The notes: generated by a model not told the origin, from the letters alone. Counted from the first letter of the stretch, positions 27,306 through 36,401 are shown. The stretch is 64,000 nucleotides of DNA from Alphaproteobacteria bacterium (GCA_028285105.1 JANQQE010000011.1:447856-511855); one strand, 5' to 3'. A program made the numbers and translations.

Positions 27306-28927
27306 AGGCCATCGCCCTGCTCGACGTCGATCTGGAGCAAACGCCCATCGGCACAAGAAGTCGACTCGCCGACGAGCTTTGCGGCGACGTGGTTCTGCTT
27401 CGAACGGTCAAGCGGTTGCAATTGGTGGATCGCTTCGGCGCCATCGTCGTAGCCTGTCCGAAAGAGCAACAGCCAGCCGTCGAATCGCTGCTTGAAGGCA
27501 CGAGGGCGCAGTGCTTTTCGCGAAACGCAACACAACCCGACTATCGCAATTTGATCCGCAGCGCCCGCAAATGGTCGCTCGACGCCTGGCGCGGTGGACT
27601 TGGAGGATCGAGCGGGCTTGACGATTACATGGACGTGCGCATTCTTCCTGGCGCACTCGATCGATTCGAAGCCGACACAGTCGCGCTCATTCCTCCCGGT
27701 TCGGCCCTGATCGATTCGGTGTTCATCGAGGCGATGCTCGACCACACGGAAGCCAACGAAGAAAGCGTTCGACTGACATTCGCTCAAACCCCACCTGGCT
27801 TATCGCCAGTGGTCATGCAGCGGGCGCTCTGCGAGCAGTTGGTGCAAAGCAATGCACCGGTGGGATGGGCGATTGCGTACAAACCGGACGAACCTGCCAT
27901 CGATCTCGCATTCAAACCCTCGTGCTACATCGCATCGCAACCGCTCCGTCATGCGTCGGGACGCCTCACTGCCGACACCCAGCGATCTTTTCACGACATG
28001 GAACGCATCATTCAAACCGGTGCCGATTCAACCGCTGACACGACGGCTTTGTGGCTGCTTGAAAATGCGCGAATGCGCTTTGATGAATTGCCGCGCGAAA
28101 TCGAAATCGAATTGACAATTGAAAGCCCCGTTCAATCGCGATTGCGACCGAGCGCCGCGCATCTGCCCAATCGCGGACCGATCGATCCGGAACTTGTCGG
28201 CAAGTTGGCAATCGAAATGTCCGCCTACGACGATTCGCTCATCACGCTTGCGGGTCACGGCGATCCACTGCTTCATCCGGAATTCAACTCGATCGTCGCA
28301 AGCATCAGACGTGCCAACGTTTACGGGTTGGCCATTCGCACCACAGGTCAAACGCTTGGCGAGGATCACATCCGTACTCTGATCGAAAACAACGTTGACG
28401 TCATCGAATTCACGCTCGACGCCTGGACGCCCGATGTCTTTACGAAGTGCTACGAGCGCGGTCAATTGCAGAATGCAACAGACGCCATTGAACGACTGAT
28501 CCAAGCCCGTCGTAAAGCCCAACAAGCCACACCGATCATCGTGCCCTCAATGACCAAATCGCGTCTTAACATTTCCGAGATGGACCCATTCTTTGACGGC
28601 TGGATTCGGAAGGTCGGCTGTGCTTTGATCGGTCCGTATTCAAACTTCGGAGGGCAGGTCGTCGACCTCAGCGTCGCCGACATGAGACCGCCCCAGCGCG
28701 TCCCCTGTCGGCGGCTGACGAATCGCTGTTTTGTCGCTGCGGACGGCCAGGTCTACCCATGCGATCAGGATTTGAAGGGGTCGATGTCGCTCGGACACTT
28801 GGGCCAGGTAACAATGCACGAGGTCTGGGAGGGCAAAGTCCATTCGAATCTTCTCAACAGCCACGCGACCGGCGATCTGGCCGAATATCCCACCTGCGCG
28901 CGATGCACTGAATGGCATCGACCTTGA
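27302..28927 (+). CDS. Radical-SAM-like SPASM-domain protein lacking the CX3CX2C motif
   Basis: 541 residues. Residues 1-240 look like a nucleotidyltransferase/GT-A-type domain (MKAIALLDVDLEQTPIG ... VALIPPGSALIDS). Residues 262-440 align with a radical SAM barrel: strand EIEIELTIESP, the glycine-rich GHGDPLLHPEF, then TTGQTL and EFTLDAWTPDVFTKC. Where the CxxxCxxC cluster motif belongs (about 270-284, IESPVQSRLRPS) there is no cysteine. The C-terminal SPASM region keeps its cysteines: PCRRLTNRC, GQVYPCDQD and CARCTEW. The layout resembles the spiro-SPASM family described from spirochaetes. Translationally coupled to DUF115, it may modify or sense the same substrate (inference). Confidence 0.7.
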   Translation: MKAIALLDVDLEQTPIGTRSRLADELCGDVVLLRTVKRLQLVDRFGAIVVACPKEQQPAVESLLEGTRAQCFSRNATQPDYRNLIRSARKWSLDAWRGGLGGSSGLDDYMDVRILPGALDRFEADTVALIPPGSALIDSVFIEAMLDHTEANEESVRLTFAQTPPGLSPVVMQRALCEQLVQSNAPVGWAIAYKPDEPAIDLAFKPSCYIASQPLRHASGRLTADTQRSFHDMERIIQTGADSTADTTALWLLENARMRFDELPREIEIELTIESPVQSRLRPSAAHLPNRGPIDPELVGKLAIEMSAYDDSLITLAGHGDPLLHPEFNSIVASIRRANVYGLAIRTTGQTLGEDHIRTLIENNVDVIEFTLDAWTPDVFTKCYERGQLQNATDAIERLIQARRKAQQATPIIVPSMTKSRLNISEMDPFFDGWIRKVGCALIGPYSNFGGQVVDLSVADMRPPQRVPCRRLTNRCFVAADGQVYPCDQDLKGSMSLGHLGQVTMHEVWEGKVHSNLLNSHATGDLAEYPTCARCTEWHRP

Positions 28928-28982
28928 TGGTCGATACACCAGTTAGTGTTCGCTTCCGGTAAATCGCCCAAATCAAACGCGG

Positions 28983-29011
28983 TTGCGACGGCGTCATCGC
29001 CCGTCTAATCT
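28983..29011 (+). promoter_or_regulatory. Probable promoter of the Hsp70/FHA pair
   Basis: TTGCGA and TAATCT are spaced 17 bp apart, with the -10 about 50 nt before the Hsp70 GTG. No CIRCE or heat-shock sigma32-type sequence was seen, so housekeeping expression is suggested. Confidence 0.5.
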
Positions 29012-29059
29012 ATTGCCAATAAACACGTTGCCATTCTGCACCCACGGAGCGGCCCGACA

Positions 29060-30745
29060 GTGTCTCACGAAACCGTCAAACCGGTCGGTATCGACCTTGG
29101 AACCACCTTTTCTGCCATCGCGTATGTCGATGACGGCGGCTCACCACGGGCCATCCCCACCGCCGAAGGGGTGTATGTCACCCCGTCGGCTGTCTATATC
29201 AAACCGGATCGCTCGATCGTCGTCGGGCAAAGGGCGCTCGATGCCCTCAGCGAACGGCCCGACCGGGTAGCCGTCAATTTCAAGCGCGACATGGGCGAAA
29301 AATTCTACAGCGAACCGATCGGCGGTCGGGAGTTTTCACCCGAAGCGCTGTCGGCGCTGGTCCTCAAGAAACTCGCACAGGACGGTCGCAACGAATTGGG
29401 CGACATCGGCGGTGCGGTCATCACCGTACCGGCATACTTTGGAGACGCCCGTCGAAAAGCCACGCAAGATGCGGGCCGGATCGCCGGACTGGACGTCATC
29501 GACATCATCAACGAACCGACAGCCGCAGCTCTCGCCAATGCGTTTCAACAATTCATCAATCAGGGAGGCGATCAAAGCAACCTCAGCATCGCCCGCATCG
29601 CAGCCAGAGCGCCATCGACCACGATGGTCTACGACCTCGGTGGCGGAACGTTCGACGTCACCATCATTCGCATTGACCACAACGAATTCGAGGTCATTGC
29701 GACCGGTGGTGAAGTTCGACTGGGTGGTATCGATTTCGACCAGCGCATCGTCAACTACTACTGCGATGAGTTTCGGCGGCGTCACGGCATTGATCCGCGC
29801 GACACCACCGAAACGTTGGAACGCATTCGCTCCACCTGCGAACTGGCCAAGATTGCGCTTTCCGAAAGCGAACAGACGGTGCTGGTTTGCGAGCATCTGG
29901 GCCGCAAGATGCAAGTCCCCATCAGTCGCGGCCGTTTCGAACAACTGACAGCCGACCTCATTGCGCGAACCCAGATTTCAACTGAAATGCTTCTCGAAGA
30001 CGCCATGCTCAGTTGGGATCGAATCGACAACATTCTGCTTGTCGGTGGTTCAAGTCGAATACCTCGCGTGGCCCGAATGCTTGAAGAGATTTCTGGCAAG
30101 AAACCGGAGATGGCCATCGCACCGGATCAGATCGTTTCGCATGGTGCGGCGCTTCATGCGGCGATTTCCGTGTTGGACCGCGCACCGCAACCCGTCTCGG
30201 CGGGCGGCGAACGTCGGATCGAATCCGAATCGGCACCGAATCCTTCGACCGCCGAGGCAGAACAGCGCATGATGCAATCGATCATGGCCACCGATGCCGT
30301 CGATGCGGCCAAGCGCATCAAATTATCCGACGTCAATTCGCATGGACTGGGCGTCATCGTCCGCGCGAAGGAAGGGCAAGGCACTGCCAACTCGGTCATC
30401 ATTCCGAAAAACACGCCGCTGCCAACGTCGCGCGTAAAGCTATTCGGCACCGAGGCCAAGAATCAAAGGCAAGTGCGACTGCGCATCACCGAGGGGGATA
30501 CCCGTGACCCGCGCGGCTGCACGCAGATCGGCGAGTGCTTGATTCGGCAACTCCCGAAAGGATTGCCCAAAGGCGCACCGGTGGAAGTATCTTTCCGCTA
30601 CGACGCCAGTGGCCGCATCCATGTCAAAGCCGTCGAACTCACCAGCCGCATCAGCGCCGACGTGCATCTCGAGCGTACCAGCGGTTTCGAGCAGGAAGAC
30701 CTCAACAAGATGAAAGACGCGGTCTCTGAAATCAATGTCGAATAA
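29060..30745 (+). CDS. Hsp70/DnaK-like ATPase, non-canonical
   Basis: 561 residues with a GTG start and GGAG 10 nt upstream. The ATPase half is complete: GIDLGTTFSAIAYV (phosphate 1), VITVPAYFGDARRKATQDAG, NEPTAAALA, VYDLGGGTFDVTII (phosphate 2) and LLVGGSSRIPRV. The substrate-binding beta part is present (GVIVRAKEGQGT, IIPKNTPLPTSR), but the lid is much shorter than in DnaK (about 638 residues). An insert IARIAARAPST precedes phosphate 2. It is therefore a specialised Hsp70 rather than the main DnaK. It overlaps the next gene by 11 bp; that gene encodes a J-like/FHA protein, which probably partners it. Confidence 0.9.
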   Translation: MSHETVKPVGIDLGTTFSAIAYVDDGGSPRAIPTAEGVYVTPSAVYIKPDRSIVVGQRALDALSERPDRVAVNFKRDMGEKFYSEPIGGREFSPEALSALVLKKLAQDGRNELGDIGGAVITVPAYFGDARRKATQDAGRIAGLDVIDIINEPTAAALANAFQQFINQGGDQSNLSIARIAARAPSTTMVYDLGGGTFDVTIIRIDHNEFEVIATGGEVRLGGIDFDQRIVNYYCDEFRRRHGIDPRDTTETLERIRSTCELAKIALSESEQTVLVCEHLGRKMQVPISRGRFEQLTADLIARTQISTEMLLEDAMLSWDRIDNILLVGGSSRIPRVARMLEEISGKKPEMAIAPDQIVSHGAALHAAISVLDRAPQPVSAGGERRIESESAPNPSTAEAEQRMMQSIMATDAVDAAKRIKLSDVNSHGLGVIVRAKEGQGTANSVIIPKNTPLPTSRVKLFGTEAKNQRQVRLRITEGDTRDPRGCTQIGECLIRQLPKGLPKGAPVEVSFRYDASGRIHVKAVELTSRISADVHLERTSGFEQEDLNKMKDAVSEINVE

Positions 30746-31754
30746 ACCGGACAATGCCAACGCAGATTCGCCGAACCCAGCCAGCAAAGACGAACCTGCC
30801 AAGAATATCGATGCCTACAGCGAGTATCTGCAACTCGCCGAAGGGAATCGTCCGCCCCACCTCTACCAACTGCTCGACATTGAATTGTTCTGCCCACACC
30901 CCGAACGGATCAACCAAGCCGTCCGCCGACAGTTTCGCAAAATCAAACCGTACGAAGAAAACCCCGATCGCCGGGTACGCGAGCGCATTCAAGACGTGAT
31001 GACCCACATCGCCACCGCAAAAACCGTACTGAACAACCCGATTCAAAAAACCGAGTACGACGAGCGTTTGGCGAAGGTACTCAAGATCGACCGCGACGAA
31101 TTCTTTTCAACGCAAACAGCCGGTCGCCCGCCGGAATTCTGCATCACCGTCATTGCAGGTCCCGCGCAGGTGGGCAGTCGCTTCGAACTGCTTCCCGACA
31201 AGACCGTCACGCTCGGTACCAATCCGCAGGCCACGATCTGCCTGCCCAGTCTGCGATTGGCACCGCTGCAAGCCACCGTGACCGAACGCGACGAAAACTG
31301 GGTAATCCGAAGCGCGAACGAATCGTTGGTGATGATCGTCAACGACACGCGCTGTCACGAATATGTGCTGGAACCGGACGACGTGATCGATCTGGTTGGA
31401 TACCGGATTCTGTTCTCGGAGATTTCGAAGACTGTAAGAAAGGGGCCGGTTGCTCCGCCGTTGTCGCTGGTGGTTCATTCCGGGCCGAGTGTGCCCGACC
31501 CCATGATGAACCTGGTCGCACCCGCGTCGGTGTTGATCGGTCGGTGCGATACAACCCTGTGGCAACTCGCAGGCAAGAGCATGTCGCTGCATCACGCCCG
31601 GGTCGAATCGGACGGTGCATTCTGGCAGTTGCGCGATCTGCACAGCGACACGGGAACGTTTCTCAATGGCGACAAGGTCACGCAGTCGATTCTGTCGCAC
31701 CGGGACGTGATCAAATTCGGCCCGTACGAAATTCAAGTGCGGCTGCGCAAATAG
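30735..31754 (+). CDS. J-like domain plus tandem FHA domain protein
   Basis: 339 residues overlapping the Hsp70 gene by 11 bp. Residues 40-112 resemble a J domain (HLYQLLDIE ... VRRQFRKIKPYEENPD ... ATAKTVLNNPIQKTEYDERL), but the HPD tripeptide needed to stimulate Hsp70 is absent. Two FHA domains follow, a degenerate one at about 150-240 (VTLGTNPQATICLP) and a good one at about 255-339 (LIGRCDTTL, SLHHARVE, DTGTFLNGDKV). FHA domains bind phosphothreonine. The product may deliver phosphorylated proteins to the paired Hsp70 (inference). It has no signal peptide or membrane segment. It ends 3 bp before the convergent batE-like stop. Confidence 0.8.
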   Translation: MSNKPDNANADSPNPASKDEPAKNIDAYSEYLQLAEGNRPPHLYQLLDIELFCPHPERINQAVRRQFRKIKPYEENPDRRVRERIQDVMTHIATAKTVLNNPIQKTEYDERLAKVLKIDRDEFFSTQTAGRPPEFCITVIAGPAQVGSRFELLPDKTVTLGTNPQATICLPSLRLAPLQATVTERDENWVIRSANESLVMIVNDTRCHEYVLEPDDVIDLVGYRILFSEISKTVRKGPVAPPLSLVVHSGPSVPDPMMNLVAPASVLIGRCDTTLWQLAGKSMSLHHARVESDGAFWQLRDLHSDTGTFLNGDKVTQSILSHRDVIKFGPYEIQVRLRK

Positions 31755-31757
31755 GCG

Positions 31758-32588
31758 CTAGATGACTTCGGCTTGCGACTGACGAATCCATCCTGCATTC
31801 CCATCGGGCAGTTCAATGCGATACCAACCAGGCCGCTCTTCGAGAATCACGAATTCGACGCCATCATGCAATCGCTCCCGAAACGCAGCCGCCGACGCCC
31901 CACCGTTGCCCTTGCGCACGGTGATATCATCTTGAGTCGTCACGCCTTCGCGAATACTGGAGCGACCCCAAGCCTCGACGGCCAATGATGTACCCGCAGC
32001 CATCCACAACAATCCAAGCAGGCAAACCGCCGGCAACACACGCACTCGATTGCGAATGACCCAAAGCGTCAACAACAACCAGAAGACAACGTACGCCAGC
32101 AGGCAAACGGTTAGCCGGATTGCTGTCGACGATTCGTAATGCCAGAAGAAAACCGTTTCCCAAATCGCCTTCTCTCCGCTTGCCTGAATGCGATTGCGCC
32201 GAAGCGTTCGGGCGAAGCTTAAGTTGGCCTTGAGTTGTTCGTCCGCACCGACAAGTCGCTCACCACGGCGATAGTGCAGAATCGCCCGACCCAGTTCATC
32301 CAATTGAAGGTATGCGTTGGCAAGGTTGTATTCCAGGTAGCCATTCGCAACACCGTCGGCGAGCAAGGCTTCAAAACCGTCTGCCGCTTTTTGGAATGAT
32401 GCCAAGTGGTCGCGACCGTTCTCGCTTCGCTGTTGTAACCCGTGGTCGTAGGCGTCGAGCGCTTCGTACAGAATCTGTTCGCGCGCTTTGGCGTCCATGG
32501 CTACCGCAGGCGTCGGCCACAAGCCGGCTGCGCAAGCGATGAAAATCGCCATCGAATACCCGACTCGATCGACTGCGTCATACCTCAT
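31758..32588 (-). CDS. batE: BatE-like TPR/SH3 membrane protein
   Basis: 276 residues from an ATG overlapping the BatD stop (ATGA). A signal or anchor sequence (MAIFIACAAGLWPTPAVA) precedes TPR-like repeats (YLEYNLANAYLQLDELGRAILHYRRGERL). Two membrane helices follow (LTVCLLAYVVFWLLLTLWVI; VLPAVCLLGLLWMAAGTSLAV) and a C-terminal SH3-like domain (DDITVRKGNGG ... GWYRIELPDGNAGWIRQ). This is the BatE layout of Bacteroides-type aerotolerance operons. It is the last gene of the Bat operon, and its role in envelope stress is by analogy only. Confidence 0.8.
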   Translation of the reverse strand: MRYDAVDRVGYSMAIFIACAAGLWPTPAVAMDAKAREQILYEALDAYDHGLQQRSENGRDHLASFQKAADGFEALLADGVANGYLEYNLANAYLQLDELGRAILHYRRGERLVGADEQLKANLSFARTLRRNRIQASGEKAIWETVFFWHYESSTAIRLTVCLLAYVVFWLLLTLWVIRNRVRVLPAVCLLGLLWMAAGTSLAVEAWGRSSIREGVTTQDDITVRKGNGGASAAAFRERLHDGVEFVILEERPGWYRIELPDGNAGWIRQSQAEVI

Positions 32589-34399
32589 CGCCATGAACGC
32601 TTTCCCAATTGCTGTTCGATTTGCTCGATGGCGTCGCGCACATTGCCGAAATGTTGCGCTTGCGTGGCCTGCACCATACCACCGAATTCTGCGGCTTCGC
32701 ATTCTGCGATCAGGCGATCCACCTTATCACCCGTCTCGTTCGAAATGCCTGCGCGGGTCAGTTCTTCGACGGCTTCGGATCGCGTCAAAACCTCGGAACC
32801 GACCTGCAACCGATCGCGAATGAAAACGAGCAACACGCTAAGCGGCGTATCCGGATTGACAGCCGCGTCCGATTGGCTTTCGATTTCTTTTAGTTGAGTT
32901 ATCGCCGTCTTAAATGCGGCACGCTGAATCATCAAACCCGAGTTGGCTCGACGATGTTCGTTGCGACGCCTGACCAGCAGGCAGGCCATGAAAATCAACG
33001 GTGTTCCGACGATCACCGGCGCAGCCACCCGGGTCACTTTCAATCGTTGATCGGCCAACAACAGATCGATGTCCGATCGGTTCGCTTCGATGCCCTCATC
33101 CAAACGCGTCAAGGTCGACTCGTTTTGCATCGTCGGTTCGCCGGATTGCACAATGTCCATCGTTGACATTCTCTTCGCAGGCGAGACTTGCAGCGGGATC
33201 GGCTGACTGTAAACGGTTTTGAACGTCTCGCTGTCGGTATCGAAGTATGGCAGCGGAATGCTCGGGATCTCTTTCACCTTGTCCGAGAGCGCCCGCAAAC
33301 TCAGCGAAAACGTCTTGCGTTTCCCCTGAACCACACCGGGAAGCGCATCCTCGCTGATTTGAAACTGCTCGTTGAATCCTGGCACTTCCTTCAAAACCGG
33401 AGCACGGAGATGGTCGAGTTGACTCTTGCCCTCCACAGTGATGTTAAGGGTAATTGGATCGCCCACTCGAACGTTTTTCGGTGTGGCAGTCGTTACGATC
33501 CTGTGCCCACCGACGGCGCCACTGTAACCGGCAGGCCGCCCCTCTGTTGGAATGTCCTGCACTTCGACGTTGGTTTTATCCACCGTTGCGAATATAGGTT
33601 TTGACTGCGAAAACCGTACGCTGCCGAAAATGTCACGCGCGACTTTCAATGGATAGTTGACGACAACGCGCAGACCGCCAGCATCGAGCCTGCCAGCACG
33701 GGTTGGCCAAATTCTCTTTCGGGTTTCGTATACGTGATACGTATGCTTCTTACCGTCTTCGCCGACGCGCTGACGTTGCGAGACTTTGACGTCCTGGGTT
33801 CGGCTGACAATCTGCTCCTCAAACACGCCCCACTCGGATGCATTCTTGTCAATAGCCTGCCACATTTCATTGTAATTGAGATTGATTCGACGCTGCTTGA
33901 ATTCCTTGAGCCACACCCGCAAAGTCACATCCAACGATTCGCCAACGTAAACGCTATCCTCTGCGCCAAGCAACTCAACAAACAACAAATCGCCCTTGAC
34001 CGACTTGGTCACGCGCAGGTTTGCCGATCTCGTGGCCGTCCAATCACCATCGACCTGCACTTCAATGCGCGGAATTCTAAGAATCCCTTCGCGGTTGGGC
34101 GTGATGTGGTACAGGTATCGCGTCGTTTTTTCCGAACCGCCCATCTGCCGACCGTTTATGACGATGCGGCTGGTGCGCGAACTGGTCGACGTGTCAACCA
34201 GCTGACTGGTCGCGCCCTCCAGTTCGGGAAACTCCGGCGCTTCGTGACCCTTGGTTGCGGACACATCGATTGCAACTGCAAACGGAACGCCAAGATAGAC
34301 TTGCGAAGAATCTGTGAGCAGTTTGACTTTACCGCCATACGCCATCGGCGCGATCCACGCAGCTAACATCATCAGGATGTACCTGCACATTGGCCGCAT
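32585..34399 (-). CDS. batD: BatD-family protein
   Basis: 604 residues. A signal peptide (ILMMLAAWIAPMAYG) is followed by repeated beta-sandwich units each of the type VYLGVPFAVAIDV, VYVGESLDVTLRVWLKEF and VRVGDPITLNITVEGKSQLDHLRAP, the BatD/oxygen-tolerance repeat. A membrane helix lies near residue 462 (VAAPVIVGTPLIFMACLLV), and the cytoplasmic tail is helical. It abuts batC upstream with no gap and overlaps batE downstream. It likely forms a periplasmic complex with BatA/B/C. Confidence 0.83.
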   Translation of the reverse strand: MRPMCRYILMMLAAWIAPMAYGGKVKLLTDSSQVYLGVPFAVAIDVSATKGHEAPEFPELEGATSQLVDTSTSSRTSRIVINGRQMGGSEKTTRYLYHITPNREGILRIPRIEVQVDGDWTATRSANLRVTKSVKGDLLFVELLGAEDSVYVGESLDVTLRVWLKEFKQRRINLNYNEMWQAIDKNASEWGVFEEQIVSRTQDVKVSQRQRVGEDGKKHTYHVYETRKRIWPTRAGRLDAGGLRVVVNYPLKVARDIFGSVRFSQSKPIFATVDKTNVEVQDIPTEGRPAGYSGAVGGHRIVTTATPKNVRVGDPITLNITVEGKSQLDHLRAPVLKEVPGFNEQFQISEDALPGVVQGKRKTFSLSLRALSDKVKEIPSIPLPYFDTDSETFKTVYSQPIPLQVSPAKRMSTMDIVQSGEPTMQNESTLTRLDEGIEANRSDIDLLLADQRLKVTRVAAPVIVGTPLIFMACLLVRRRNEHRRANSGLMIQRAAFKTAITQLKEIESQSDAAVNPDTPLSVLLVFIRDRLQVGSEVLTRSEAVEELTRAGISNETGDKVDRLIAECEAAEFGGMVQATQAQHFGNVRDAIEQIEQQLGKRSWR

Positions 34400-35356
34400 C
34401 TACCAGTCCTTTTGCACCGGAGCCTGCCGGATTCGCATTCGCCGTTTGTTTTCTTCGCGGCGTTGGGCTTCTTTGTCTCGGACGGCTTGCAGCATATTGG
34501 CCAACTCTTCAGGGGTCAGCTTTCGTTCCTGCATTTGAGCGGATTGCTGCTGTTGATTCTGGGGAGTCTGCTGCTGATCGTTCGGCTGCGATGGGTTCTG
34601 CTGATCATTATTCTGATTGTCTTTGTTTTCCTGGCCCTGCTGATCCTTGGATTGCTCTTCTTCGGATTGCTGCTCTTTCTTATCCTCTCCTTGCTCACCG
34701 TCTTGCTTCTGTTGCTCCTGATCTTGCTGTCCGTCTTGATCCTGCTGATCTTCGCCCTTATCGCCTTCCTGCTTCTCTTGGTTTTGCTGATCCTGATTCT
34801 GCTGGTTTTGATCGTTCTGCTGGTTTTGTTTCTCCTGTTCCTGCTTTTGTTTGTCCAGCAAATCCTTGATCAGCAGCTGGGCGATTTCAATGTTGGCTCT
34901 GGCATCCGTATCCTTCGGATTGACTTCCAGCGCATCGCGATAATGAAAGATCGCTGAGCGCGCCGACTCGATCGCCTCTTTCAGATTCGACACCTTCTCC
35001 AGCGCTTCGCTGTAGGCAACGTTACCGAGGTTGTACTTGGTTTTCGATTCAAGCGATAAATCCCTCGTCTGAAGCGCCGAGTTAAAAAACGCACGAGCCG
35101 CCGCAAAGTCGCGCTGCCGATACGATGCAAGCCCGCGGTTGTACGCGATCTCCGGACATTCGGGACACTTGAGTTCGGCTTCGGTGAATTCGGCTTGGGC
35201 TTTTTCGTAGTCGCCACTCTCGTAAGCTTCAATCGCGGCACGAACTTGCTTTGCCGCTTCACGGTCAGCCGCCTGCGCACCCAGTGGATACAACCCCACC
35301 GAAAGCACCAACGCTCCCAAACAAGCCTTCCAGGTTTGTCGTGAATCAAAATTCAT
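34400..35356 (-). CDS. batC: BatC-like TPR protein with long Gln/Asn/Asp/Glu-rich tail
   Basis: 318 residues. A signal peptide (ACLGALVLSVGLYPLGAQA) and three TPR units follow (YESGDYEKAQAEFTEAEL; AYNRGLASYRQRDFAAARAFF; AIFHYRDALEVNPKDTDARANIE). A charged low-complexity tract of about 108 residues (169-276) is built from Q, N, D, E and K. It ends in a conserved-looking segment LTPEELANMLQAVRDKEAQRREENKRRM that also occurs in planctomycete BatC-like proteins. The ATG overlaps the batB stop by 11 bp and has GGAGGT 8 nt upstream. Confidence 0.8.
   Translation of the reverse strand: MNFDSRQTWKACLGALVLSVGLYPLGAQAADREAAKQVRAAIEAYESGDYEKAQAEFTEAELKCPECPEIAYNRGLASYRQRDFAAARAFFNSALQTRDLSLESKTKYNLGNVAYSEALEKVSNLKEAIESARSAIFHYRDALEVNPKDTDARANIEIAQLLIKDLLDKQKQEQEKQNQQNDQNQQNQDQQNQEKQEGDKGEDQQDQDGQQDQEQQKQDGEQGEDKKEQQSEEEQSKDQQGQENKDNQNNDQQNPSQPNDQQQTPQNQQQQSAQMQERKLTPEELANMLQAVRDKEAQRREENKRRMRIRQAPVQKDW
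34529..34852 (-). repeat. Low-complexity coding tract (Q/N/D/E-rich region of batC)
   Basis: About 108 codons dominated by CAG/CAA, AAC/AAT, GAC and GAG with no fixed period. The complementary strand therefore reads as a long hydrophobic frame, which is not a gene. Confidence 0.8.
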
Positions 35357-36386
35357 TCGCGTTCACCTCCAGCCCCTTCGCCGCTTTCCGATCGCTCATC
35401 AACGTTTCAATCATTAAAAGCAAAAGCGCCAACCCGGCAAACCATTGGAACCGAGCGTACTGCATTTCCTTGCGCGACATCTCCAACTCGCGGGCTTCCA
35501 CCTTGCGGCGAATGTGTTCCTCATACAGCACGCGAAAATCGGCATCCGACGTTCCCATGGGATAGTAATCACCACCGCCTTCGATGGCCATTTCCTGAAG
35601 CGTCGTCACATCCAGCTTCGACCACACCTGCTCGCCATTGTGCTGGAGGTACTGCGATTGGCCGCTTTTCTTCGCAGGAATCCTTGCCCCGCGCGAAGCA
35701 TCGCCAACCCCAACGGTGAACACGCGAATCTTCTTGTTCTGCCAAGCGTCGCGGGCGGCTTCTACTGGGAAGGATTCGTGATCTTCGCCATCGGTAATCA
35801 ACAGAATGGCTTTGTGACCTTTCTGATTGTCGGAGAAACTGTCTGCCGCTTCTCTAACGGCATCGCCAATCAGCGATCCGCCGCGAACCGCACTTCTGGT
35901 ATCGACCTCATTCAGCGCCATCCGATATGCACCGTAGTTGATCGTCAGCGGACACGTCAGCGAAGCATTGCCCGCAAACGTCACCAGTCCGATGCGATCG
36001 CCCTTAAGTCCGCCCAGCATGTCGCCCAATTCAAATTTCGCCCGTTCCAATCGGTTCGGTGCAATGTCGCTGGCCAGCATCGATCGTGACACATCGAGGC
36101 AAACCATGATGTCGATGCCCTTGCGCTGAAGCTGCACGATCTTGCGACCCCACCGCGGGCCGGTGGCTGCAAAGATCAACAATGAAATTGACACGAGAAG
36201 GATCGCGGCCTTGATCTTTTGTCGGCGAATGCTGACCGTCGGCATCAATCGATCGAACAAATTCACTGTCGCGAAGATGCGCATCGCCTGGGCTTTGCGC
36301 GTGAACCCATACACGAACAAGCCGGCCAAAACGGGCACGATCCAAAGCAAGTGCAGGTACTGAATGTTATCGAGCTTGAAGTCCAT
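35346..36386 (-). CDS. batB: BatB-like von Willebrand factor A protein
   Basis: 346 residues. Two N-terminal membrane helices (YLHLLWIVPVLAGLFVYGF; AAILLVSISLLIFAATGP) flank a loop. The VWA domain has the MIDAS motif DVSRS in MVCLDVSRSML, TFAGNASLTCPLT and LLITDGEDHE. A C-terminal membrane helix (FQWFAGLALLLLMIETLM) anchors it. VWA proteins of this kind assemble through divalent metal. It sits between batA and batC in the usual Bat order. Confidence 0.87.
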   Translation of the reverse strand: MDFKLDNIQYLHLLWIVPVLAGLFVYGFTRKAQAMRIFATVNLFDRLMPTVSIRRQKIKAAILLVSISLLIFAATGPRWGRKIVQLQRKGIDIMVCLDVSRSMLASDIAPNRLERAKFELGDMLGGLKGDRIGLVTFAGNASLTCPLTINYGAYRMALNEVDTRSAVRGGSLIGDAVREAADSFSDNQKGHKAILLITDGEDHESFPVEAARDAWQNKKIRVFTVGVGDASRGARIPAKKSGQSQYLQHNGEQVWSKLDVTTLQEMAIEGGGDYYPMGTSDADFRVLYEEHIRRKVEARELEMSRKEMQYARFQWFAGLALLLLMIETLMSDRKAAKGLEVNANEF

Positions 36387-36401
36387 CGCGTTTCGGTTCG
36401 C

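Noticed and set aside
34412..34957. Plus-strand 181-codon frame of almost pure Leu/Ile/Val/Phe opposite batC
   Set aside because: It is the complement of the Gln/Asn/Asp/Glu-rich tract; CAG/AAC/GAC codons read backwards give hydrophobic codons. No ribosome site, and batC is strongly supported.
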